Below are positions 16,449-23,078 of a stretch of DNA of 32,946 bases, piece by piece; positions within the stretch are counted from its first letter, which is position 1; each line of letters opens with the position of its first letter. The DNA is from Clostridia bacterium. GTDB taxonomy: Bacteria; Bacillota; Clostridia; Christensenellales; Borkfalkiaceae. The DNA lies in the NCBI GenBank assembly GCA_017504655.1, contig JAFVQT010000002.1, positions 1-32,946 on the forward strand, read 5' to 3'. The notes beneath the pieces are model-generated. The model saw nothing but the letters and a program-made list of their open reading frames with translations. It did not search any database and was not told the origin of the DNA. The position numbers were made by a program, and so were the translations under genes.

Positions 16449-18499
16449 TTTTCTTCTCCGCAATGCTTTTTATATTTGGTGTAAAACTCTATAGCTTCGT
16501 CTGCGAGAGGCTCTCTTTCAGCTAACACACAGTCCTCTAAATAGGTGTTGAAAAAAGCAACCTCGTCACCGCAAATAACCGCAACTTCTTCTTTTTTAGC
16601 CTTTTTAACGAGTAACGTATCGGCAGGCTTTAACACCATTTCCACGATTAAATCGCTGTTTTTTATTACGTTGTCGCTGGCAAGCGACTGACCTGCAAAA
16701 TAGCCTGAGCCAACGGGCGTAGCGTTTATTACAACGTCGTACTTCATATCCTCGTCTAAGCTGTCCCTAACGGTTATTCCGCCCACCTTACGCTTAAGCT
16801 CGTTTACAGTCTTAAGCGTTTTATTGTACACGGTTACAGTTGCCTTTTCCTCTACCAAAGATAAAACTATGCTCTTTGCCACTGTTCCGCAGCCCAGAAC
16901 GAGAACTCTTTTGCCGACTATGTCTATGCTTCTGTTTTTAAGCGCAAGCACCAAGCCTCTGCCCACCGTCGTAAAGCCTTCGCCTCGCTTAACTACGTTT
17001 ACACCCTTTACAACCTTTGCTCTCTTTTCGGTTTTTGCAAGCCTTCTTGCAACCTCGCTGTTATACGGAGAGCCTACCGTAAAGCCGTCGAAATCTCTTG
17101 CCTCGGCAAGGCTTTTTTTACAACCGCCTTCTTCTACGTTTAAGTCTGAGTAGGTGTAATTTCTGACTCGCATTCTGTTTAAGATAAACGAGTGGTATGA
17201 GTTCACCAAATCGTTTGATACGCCTGCACTGATATTTACAAAGGAATTTTTTCTAAGACTTTCAAAAAATCCCGGGAAAGCCGAATTTACGCAAGCGTCG
17301 TCGTCGGTTTCACCGCCGTTTACACTTGCAGAAAGAGCAATTGTTGCGCTCATTGCCAATCTCGCGTCACCGTAGGTAGTGACATCACCGCCTACGTATC
17401 TTTCAACGCCCTTTATAACAAGACCGCCGTCAAAGCGTTTACACTGACCGCCGATAGCGTTTATCATATCGCAAATATGCTGGGTTGTATCTACATCCTT
17501 ATACTGAATTTCACCCAGATTGCTCATTATACTCTCGCCCTCCGCAACGCCCATAAGCACTGCTAAAATCGGCAATTCGTCACTTATTGCAAAAGCCTCG
17601 TCACCCGTAACGTGAGTGGCCTTTAATTTGCTTTTATAAGCTGTTACGTCTGCAATAGGCTCACCGCATAAAATTCTTCTGTTTTTAATCTCAATCCTCG
17701 CGCCCATTCTTTTTAAAATTTCCAGCGCGTAGATTCTGGTGGGGTTTATGCCAATATTTCTGCAGGTAGTCCTTCCGCACAGCAGTCCTAACGCAATAAA
17801 GTTCATTGCTATTGAAAAATCACCGCAAACGAAAATTCTCTTACCCTTTATTTCGCTTTCGCTTAGCGTTATGATATGCGAATCGTTATCCCTGTCAATA
17901 TTTGCGCCCATTTCCTTGAGGAGAATTTCCATATGGTTTCTCGTTGGAATTTCCTCTTTGATAGTTGCCTTTACACCGCTTAAAAGCGCGCATATCATAA
18001 TAGACGACTTAATTTGCGAGCTTGCGGTATGCAAGGGATAATCTATAGGTCTGAGCTTTGCTCCGTTTACGTAAACGGGCGGTAGCCCTCCCTTTTGCAA
18101 CGCAACCGTAGCTCCCATTTTTTGAAGAGGCTCCTGAAGTGAACGCATGGGTCTTTGCTTGAGCTCGCTGTTGCCCGTCAAAATAGCGGATATGTTAGAG
18201 CCTGCAGCTACGCCACAGGTAAATCTCAAAGCAGTACCGCTGTTTCCGCAGTCCAATTTAAGTCCGCTCTTTAGCTTTTTAGCACTTTTAATTTCTAAAA
18301 TTCTGCCCTTTAGCTTTATTTTTGCGCCAAGCCTTCGCATACAGTTAGCGATAGTTAAAGTATCCTCACACATAAGTGGGTTCACCACGTATGTCTTTCC
18401 CTTTGCAATACTGCCTAAAACTATTGCCCTGCTCGTTATTGATTTGTCCGACGGTACGGAGTAAACTCCGTAAAGATTTTCTTTTGAGTGTATTTTCAT
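16445..18499 (-). CDS. AroA-AroE-like fusion with altered active sites
   Basis: The 684-aa protein joins an EPSP-synthase fold (residues 1 to about 425) to a shikimate-dehydrogenase fold (about 426 to 684). In the AroA half, Lys19, Ser20, Arg24, GNSGTA, Arg116, SSQ (160-162), Asp307, Lys334 and Arg380 match E. coli sites. E. coli Glu341, Arg344, His385 and Lys411 correspond to Asp335, Thr338, Ala379 and Ser406. In the AroE half the NADP fold (VLVLGCGTVAKS, 533-543) and INATPVG (591-597) remain. The catalytic Lys of NVTxPxK is Asn480 (TVGSPYN), and the catalytic Asp of NTDxxG is Val512 (TTVGRG). The frame is intact and coupled by ATGA to the ABC gene. Normal shikimate-pathway activity is doubtful. 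A new reaction, a regulatory pseudoenzyme, or a strongly diverged active enzyme are all possible. Confidence 0.85.
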   Translation of the reverse strand: MKIHSKENLYGVYSVPSDKSITSRAIVLGSIAKGKTYVVNPLMCEDTLTIANCMRRLGAKIKLKGRILEIKSAKKLKSGLKLDCGNSGTALRFTCGVAAGSNISAILTGNSELKQRPMRSLQEPLQKMGATVALQKGGLPPVYVNGAKLRPIDYPLHTASSQIKSSIMICALLSGVKATIKEEIPTRNHMEILLKEMGANIDRDNDSHIITLSESEIKGKRIFVCGDFSIAMNFIALGLLCGRTTCRNIGINPTRIYALEILKRMGARIEIKNRRILCGEPIADVTAYKSKLKATHVTGDEAFAISDELPILAVLMGVAEGESIMSNLGEIQYKDVDTTQHICDMINAIGGQCKRFDGGLVIKGVERYVGGDVTTYGDARLAMSATIALSASVNGGETDDDACVNSAFPGFFESLRKNSFVNISAGVSNDLVNSYHSFILNRMRVRNYTYSDLNVEEGGCKKSLAEARDFDGFTVGSPYNSEVARRLAKTEKRAKVVKGVNVVKRGEGFTTVGRGLVLALKNRSIDIVGKRVLVLGCGTVAKSIVLSLVEEKATVTVYNKTLKTVNELKRKVGGITVRDSLDEDMKYDVVINATPVGSGYFAGQSLASDNVIKNSDLIVEMVLKPADTLLVKKAKKEEVAVICGDEVAFFNTYLEDCVLAEREPLADEAIEFYTKYKKHCGEEK

Positions 18500-18505
18500 A
18501 GCAAA

Positions 18506-19291
18506 TTAACCCTTGCGTTTATTTGATATAATCTCTTTTATTTCTTGCATTTTTTCTTTTGCCGCACTGTAACCTATTTCATACATCTCGTCAAAACCTC
18601 TGAGCGCCGATGATGAAAACCCCTCAAGATTAGGCTCTAAAACGAAATCCGAATGCTCGTAGCACTTGCTTGCCCGGTCGCTCAACGGAACGTTATTATC
18701 CGGGCAAAACTCGTCGAGAGCCCTTTTTATGGCCTGGTTAGTATCTCTGCCCTTGCCGAGATTGATTGCAATTACACAGTCTGCGCCCATTTCCTTTACA
18801 ACGTCCGACGGCACGTAATTTAAAAAGGCTCCGTCAACCAATCTCTTCCCTTGGACTCTTATGGGTGGAAATGGAGGAACTGCAGAAGATGCCGATAGAG
18901 CAACAGCCAAATCACCGCTGTCGATAACAACCTCTTTACCCTCATCCATATCTACCGCAACCGCCTTGAACGGCTTTTTTAAGTCGCTGAAGTGCGCTCC
19001 GCCCGTGAACTTGTTTATAATATCTGTAAGGCTTACCGTCCCCAAAGCAAACATCAGCACAGTCTGAACATCACCAACGACGGTTTCTCTGAGCAACGAG
19101 CGCATGTCGTCTGACGAATAGCCCTTTGCATACAGAGCGCCCACTATACTGCCGATGCTGGTTCCCGCAATTATATCAAAGGCTATCCCTTCTTCTTCAA
19201 ATGCCTTTAACGCGCCGAGATGAGCTAAGCCCTTTGCTCCGCCGCTTCCCAACGCAAGACCTATTTTAAATGAATTTCTATCGTTTTTCAT
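18506..19291 (-). CDS. patatin-like phospholipase (RssA/NTE type)
   Basis: The protein (261 aa from the ATG at 19291) has the patatin Ser-Asp dyad: Ser45 in GTSIG and Asp153 in DGA. The glycine-rich oxyanion loop GSGGAKG is at 15-21. Such enzymes are acyl hydrolases acting on phospholipids or lipoproteins, usually at the inner face of the membrane. An in-frame TTG at 19348 would add 19 residues and overlap the upstream gene, but neither start has a clear ribosome site. I prefer the ATG because the conserved core begins nine residues later. It lies between the nucleosidase and the AroA-AroE fusion in a packed operon. Confidence 0.9.
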   Translation of the reverse strand: MKNDRNSFKIGLALGSGGAKGLAHLGALKAFEEEGIAFDIIAGTSIGSIVGALYAKGYSSDDMRSLLRETVVGDVQTVLMFALGTVSLTDIINKFTGGAHFSDLKKPFKAVAVDMDEGKEVVIDSGDLAVALSASSAVPPFPPIRVQGKRLVDGAFLNYVPSDVVKEMGADCVIAINLGKGRDTNQAIKRALDEFCPDNNVPLSDRASKCYEHSDFVLEPNLEGFSSSALRGFDEMYEIGYSAAKEKMQEIKEIISNKRKG

Positions 19292-19319
19292 AGTTAAAGT
19301 TTTTGCAATATTAAAATTT

Positions 19320-20000
19320 TTATAAAATTTTAGATAGTTCGCATACAAAATCGACGTATTGCTTTGATGCGTGCGTTACCATTTTTCTGAATTCCTCTGC
19401 ACCGCCCTTGCCGTCTGATACCGCCTTTACTATCAGACACGGAATACCCATATTAAGACATGCAAGCAATACGCCTGCGCTTTCCATTTCACAAACGGAT
19501 GCTCCAAACGTTTTTGCAAGATGCTCTTTTATTTTTTCGTCGGCTACAAACTTATCGGCTGACGCGCAAATTACAGACTGAATATCCGGACTTATTCTTT
19601 TTGCAAGCTCTAAAAGAGCCTTGTCCGGGCGAAGTGTCACCTCGGGATATTGCAAATACCTTCCAACCTCACAGCCGTCGATGGGTCCGGTATCGAAATC
19701 GTAGTGGATAACCCCCTCTACAAGAGCAACCTCACCGACCCTTAAAGTTTCGGTTAAAGACCCGCACACGCCAAAGTTGATTATAACCTCAACACTGTAC
19801 ACGCTGATGAGCATTTGCGTTGCTGCGGAAGCAAATATTTCGCCTACGCCCGAGCGTACGCAGTAAACCCCGTTTTCACCGAGGTTAAACTTCATTATAT
19901 CAAAACCGCCGTATTTTATATGCTCTACACTTAAGTTATTAGCCGATAAAAAGCTCTCGACCTCACTTTGCATAGCTACTACCATTCCGATTTTTTTCAT
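19320..20000 (-). CDS. mtnN: 5'-methylthioadenosine/S-adenosylhomocysteine nucleosidase-like
   Basis: The 226-aa protein belongs to the purine nucleoside phosphorylase fold, MTA/SAH nucleosidase group. It cleaves adenine from methylthioadenosine and S-adenosylhomocysteine, removing by-products of SAM-dependent methyl transfer. Glu13 (AMQSEVE), the HYDFD segment, CEMESAGV and the catalytic Asp in VSDGKGG match the family. Canonical enzymes have SDKA at the last site, so a related nucleoside substrate cannot be excluded. It heads the minus-strand run to tadA and is separated from the divergent amidotransferase by only 41 bases. Confidence 0.82.
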   Translation of the reverse strand: MKKIGMVVAMQSEVESFLSANNLSVEHIKYGGFDIMKFNLGENGVYCVRSGVGEIFASAATQMLISVYSVEVIINFGVCGSLTETLRVGEVALVEGVIHYDFDTGPIDGCEVGRYLQYPEVTLRPDKALLELAKRISPDIQSVICASADKFVADEKIKEHLAKTFGASVCEMESAGVLLACLNMGIPCLIVKAVSDGKGGAEEFRKMVTHASKQYVDFVCELSKIL

Positions 20001-20041
20001 ATTTAAGTAACCTTTTTCTTTAGTTTTTTATATGGTGTAAT

Positions 20042-20659
20042 ATGACTAAAAAGCCAACCGTATTGATTCCCTCTCAAAAAGCACCGCAAAATTACGTTTC
20101 CGCAATCAAATCCGTAGGGCTTGACTGCGACCTGCGTTTTTCAACAAAGGACCTGTCTGCTTATTCCGGTCTTTTGCTGACGGGCGGCGGTGACGTTCTC
20201 TCAAATTTTTACAACGGAAGCTGCAGCTGCCGTAAGATAAACGTTATAAGGGACGTAACCGAATTTAAGCTGTTAGACTATTTCCTGACTAACGGCATAC
20301 CCGTTTTGGGCGTTTGCAGAGGCATGCAGATAATAAACGTTTTTTTAGGCGGAAGCCTGAAGAACGTGCCCCATCATCAATCGGAAAACGGAGAAGACGT
20401 TTATCATAGCATATTTTCCGAAAGCTCCGTTTTTAACACCCTTGACAAAGTAAACTCTAACCACAGACAGTGCGTTGACAAGCTTTGCCCCAATGCTCGC
20501 GACCTGCTGTTTGCAAGCGACGGAATTATAGAGGGCTTCACGCTGGATAACGTAATTGCCGTGCAATTCCATCCCGAAAGAATGAGCCCTAAGGCAATAA
20601 AAGCCGTATACGGAGAATTCTCCAAGCTCGTATACTCTTATTTTGAAAGGTCCTTGTAA
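20042..20659 (+). CDS. class I glutamine amidotransferase-like peptidase (C26/PuuD family)
   Basis: The 205-aa protein has the C26 triad Cys92 (GVCRGMQ), His177 and Glu179 (QFHPE). It also has the GGGDV and GGSL loops of the gamma-glutamyl-gamma-aminobutyrate hydrolase group. Members hydrolyse gamma-glutamyl bonds in polyamine breakdown or related compounds; no polyamine genes are nearby, so the substrate is open. It is shorter than PuuD (about 250 aa). It is the only plus-strand gene in a long minus-strand stretch. Its start has only a weak GGTG site, and its last 22 bases overlap the 3' end of the convergent Rho-like gene. Confidence 0.86.
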   Translation: MTKKPTVLIPSQKAPQNYVSAIKSVGLDCDLRFSTKDLSAYSGLLLTGGGDVLSNFYNGSCSCRKINVIRDVTEFKLLDYFLTNGIPVLGVCRGMQIINVFLGGSLKNVPHHQSENGEDVYHSIFSESSVFNTLDKVNSNHRQCVDKLCPNARDLLFASDGIIEGFTLDNVIAVQFHPERMSPKAIKAVYGEFSKLVYSYFERSL

Positions 20660-21906
20660 ATTTCCACAAGGTAATCTTGATCTTTTGCAAGCCCTTCGCG
20701 TCGGCAATCTGCCCTTTCTATCTGCTCCTTCGTCAACAAAAGCTCGTCCTTTTCAGTATACGAATTAATCAAATCGACTACGTAACCGCGTCTTTCTAAA
20801 GCGTCACAGCCCTTTAGCCTGATAACCGACGTTGCGGTCGACACCAACTCCTCAAGCATTTTTTCTTCAGTTGCCGTTTTGAACGTTGCAATTACCGTAA
20901 GACTCTTATTCTCGCCGAAGTTACCGCCTATACTGAAAATTTCTCTTGCATATCCGTTTTTAGTTAAATTAGTCCTTATAAAACCGCTGTGCCTTTTATC
21001 AACACTTAAATACTCTTCGTAAACGTTAGCCAAATAGGACAGGCTGTCTATTACTATCACAACGTCATTGCCGAGCGCAGTCAATATCTTTGCCCTCTCG
21101 ACAACTACGTTTACAGACCTTAAAATCTCCTCGGTATCAGCCCCTATAGGCAAATTCATCACCTCACGGCCCTCTTTTGGACTTAAGCCGTTTAACGCCT
21201 CGGGCTTTACTCCTACCGTAATAAAAAACACGTGAAGATTAGTATCTCTTAAGGATGAAGCTATTCCGTTTACAAAATCCGTTGCAAATTTACCTGAGCA
21301 ATCCTCTATTATACACCTTTGACCTTTTCCGATGGGACAAAACTCGTCTACCGCGCGAATATTTGCAATTTTGCTGTCTAACGACAGCTTCTCTGTCGGA
21401 TACTGACTGCTTAAAGACAAAAAATCGAACGGCATTCTTCCCACCGGGTCCTTGCCGTTTATAAAATGAACCGACTGTAAGGTCGCCAATTTATTACCTT
21501 CTTCATAGCCGATTTCTCCGTCCACCTCGTCGCCGCTGCACATTGAGTATCTGCTTACCAGTATTCTTGGAATAAAGCAGTCTGTAAAGGTACCGCTCCC
21601 CCTTTTTACCTTTAAGTTTGCATATCCCTCGTCGCAAAGCTCGACAAGTCCCCTTACTCTCTCTTTTCCCACAGCCTCGTCTGCTAAGCTTACAGTTGCA
21701 TCTATAGGTGTTATAAATCTACCCAACGGTTTTCTGCCTTTCGTGCTGCGAGATGGGGCTTTGCCACCCGCCTGAATACTGAGTATCTGGTCTATAAGCT
21801 CGCTTTTATTGCACACACCGGGCACGCCGTTAAACTCCGTTCGTAAAACCACCCTTAGTGTGTGTACACTCATTTGCATCAATTTTTCTTCGGTATATAC
21901 GCTCAT
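20638..21906 (-). CDS. Rho-like protein with a broken ATPase site
   Basis: The 422-aa protein aligns with termination factor Rho along its whole length: N-terminal helical domain (residues 1-45), cold-shock RNA-binding domain (about 85-150), and the RecA-like core. The core lead-in PIGKGQR (191-197) matches Rho, but the Walker A that follows (APPKAGKT in Rho) reads EDCSGKFA (201-208). The catalytic-Glu motif DERPEEVT reads VGVKPEALNG (231-240). Walker B (DVVIVIDS, to Asp287) and a LERR segment near the Rho arginine finger remain. The GTGN R-loop and the usual Q-loop are not recognisable. I infer an RNA-binding or scaffold protein without Rho translocase activity; a genuine rho should lie elsewhere. 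It is third in an operon, with an AGAGGGG site and a 9-base gap after the MBL gene. Confidence 0.86.
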   Translation of the reverse strand: MSVYTEEKLMQMSVHTLRVVLRTEFNGVPGVCNKSELIDQILSIQAGGKAPSRSTKGRKPLGRFITPIDATVSLADEAVGKERVRGLVELCDEGYANLKVKRGSGTFTDCFIPRILVSRYSMCSGDEVDGEIGYEEGNKLATLQSVHFINGKDPVGRMPFDFLSLSSQYPTEKLSLDSKIANIRAVDEFCPIGKGQRCIIEDCSGKFATDFVNGIASSLRDTNLHVFFITVGVKPEALNGLSPKEGREVMNLPIGADTEEILRSVNVVVERAKILTALGNDVVIVIDSLSYLANVYEEYLSVDKRHSGFIRTNLTKNGYAREIFSIGGNFGENKSLTVIATFKTATEEKMLEELVSTATSVIRLKGCDALERRGYVVDLINSYTEKDELLLTKEQIERADCRREGLAKDQDYLVEIYKDLSK

Positions 21907-21915
21907 ACGCCCCTC

Positions 21916-22530
21916 TTAAAACTTGTCCGTATTAAAAATTAACACGCAGCTTTCTTCGCTGCTTAAATAGCAGTCAATCTCTGCAGAAGAATCCACCCTC
22001 TCTACCCCTGCCATGCGCTTTGCAAAGACGCTTACGTCACTTACGTCAACTTGACTGCGCGGAGTGCTGTAGTGCATTGGCACGGTTATTTTTGCCGAGA
22101 TTGCATTTGCGTATTTTACAGCCTCTCTTCCGTCGATAGTATAAGTACCCCCTACGGGGATAAACAAAACGTCGACCTCGCCAATCTCATCTACCAAATC
22201 CTGCGAAAAAAATTCACCGAGATCACCCAGATGGCAAAAGGTAATTCCATCTATTTTAAATTTGAAAACGGTGTTTTTCCCTCTTAAAGAGCCTAAATTT
22301 CCGTCGTGATAGGTATCTATTGCCAAAAACTCGGGATGAGATGCAGTTATAATCTCACCTGCGTCTACTCCCTCAACGTTGCAATGGTCGAAATGAAGGT
22401 GCGAAACCGTGCAGTAATCTGCCTTAACACGCTCTAAGTCGTAGCCTATATCTTTATGTGGGTCAGTTACGACTGACCTTTGTCTGCCCTCAATCAAAAA
22501 ACACGCGTGTCCAAGATAGGTTATCCTCAT
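21916..22530 (-). CDS. metallo-beta-lactamase-fold hydrolase (UlaG-like)
   Basis: The 204-aa protein has the MBL-fold metal motif His44-x-His46-x-Asp48-His49, and further likely ligands His100/Asp103 (CHLGD) and His153 (PMHY). The compact form resembles the UlaG-like/YtkL branch of metal-dependent hydrolases, whose members act on phosphate esters, lactones or nucleic acids. It lacks the beta-CASP domain of RNase J, so an RNase role is not indicated. Its ATG overlaps the DUF1934 stop (ATGA), and the Rho-like gene follows 9 bases later, so all three are probably translated together. Confidence 0.88.
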   Translation of the reverse strand: MRITYLGHACFLIEGRQRSVVTDPHKDIGYDLERVKADYCTVSHLHFDHCNVEGVDAGEIITASHPEFLAIDTYHDGNLGSLRGKNTVFKFKIDGITFCHLGDLGEFFSQDLVDEIGEVDVLFIPVGGTYTIDGREAVKYANAISAKITVPMHYSTPRSQVDVSDVSVFAKRMAGVERVDSSAEIDCYLSSEESCVLIFNTDKF

Positions 22531-22928
22531 TTATTTGCCCTCACCTTTATGTTGAATTCGTTTTCACTCTCCTCGCCCATAAGTGACGATTTATATTTTG
22601 CGTTTATAATTAAGATTCCGTCATTTTCCTCCACGGTCAGATTGCGCGTAAACGCCTCTACCGGGATTTTTCCGTAAGGAGTTAAATATTCACCAACGTA
22701 CGAATGCCCGTTTTTAAACTCTAAAAAGTTTGAAAACTGACCTGTTCTTCTTACCGTCACGAAATCGTTACCGACAATGCATACCTCGGTTTTGGTAAGC
22801 CCGTTATCGTCTACCTCGTCATAATAAAGAGTTTTGCTTCCCTCTTCGACCTTCATGCTTGCTTTATACAGTTTTTTATATTCGACTCCACCTGCAACAG
22901 AGCGAAAAAACACTTTCACGCTTAACAT
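22527..22928 (-). CDS. DUF1934 (YwiB-type) beta-barrel protein
   Basis: The 133-aa protein has the DUF1934 pattern: a beta-rich chain with a VTVRRTG segment at 57-63 and the diagnostic TPYG at 83-86, then an alternating strand ending in Asn-Glu-Phe-Asn-Ile. YwiB of Bacillus is the family reference; structures show a calycin-like barrel, and the ligand is unknown. The gene is first in its operon. There is no ribosome site before the ATG, and the predicted promoter lies so close that the mRNA may be leaderless. Confidence 0.75.
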   Translation of the reverse strand: MLSVKVFFRSVAGGVEYKKLYKASMKVEEGSKTLYYDEVDDNGLTKTEVCIVGNDFVTVRRTGQFSNFLEFKNGHSYVGEYLTPYGKIPVEAFTRNLTVEENDGILIINAKYKSSLMGEESENEFNIKVRANK

Positions 22929-22936
22929 ACTCTAAT

Positions 22937-22965
22937 ATTATATTATAATATTATCTTTTTGTAAA
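22937..22965 (-). promoter_or_regulatory. promoter of the DUF1934-MBL-Rho-like operon
   Basis: TTTACA (22960-22965) and TATAAT (22937-22942) are 17 bases apart on the minus strand. The -10 ends only 8 bases before the ATG at 22928, which predicts a leader of 0 to 3 bases. Confidence 0.65.
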
Positions 22966-23004
22966 GTTTTTTGACGGAGTAATTTTTAATTTTGTAAAAA
23001 ATAA

Positions 23005-23036
23005 ACGCCGATAAAAGCATTTTGCCTTACCGACGC
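23005..23036 (-). terminator. terminator of the two-flavoprotein unit
   Basis: A stem of about nine base pairs, including two G-U pairs (CGTCGGTAA with TTATCGGCG), is followed by TTTATTTTTT on the minus strand. It lies about 42 bases past the stop codon. Confidence 0.7.
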
Positions 23037-23078
23037 ATTTTTAATTTGGAAATATATTAGTACCGCGTTACCCATGTG

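Noticed and set aside
20652..20671. Hairpin CCTTGT/ACAAGG as a terminator for the convergent pair
   Set aside because: It has only six pairs, and neither strand has a proper T-run after it.
21916..22530. RNase J-like nuclease partner of the Rho-like protein
   Set aside because: The protein is about 200 aa with only the MBL core and no beta-CASP domain, so a nuclease call is not supported.
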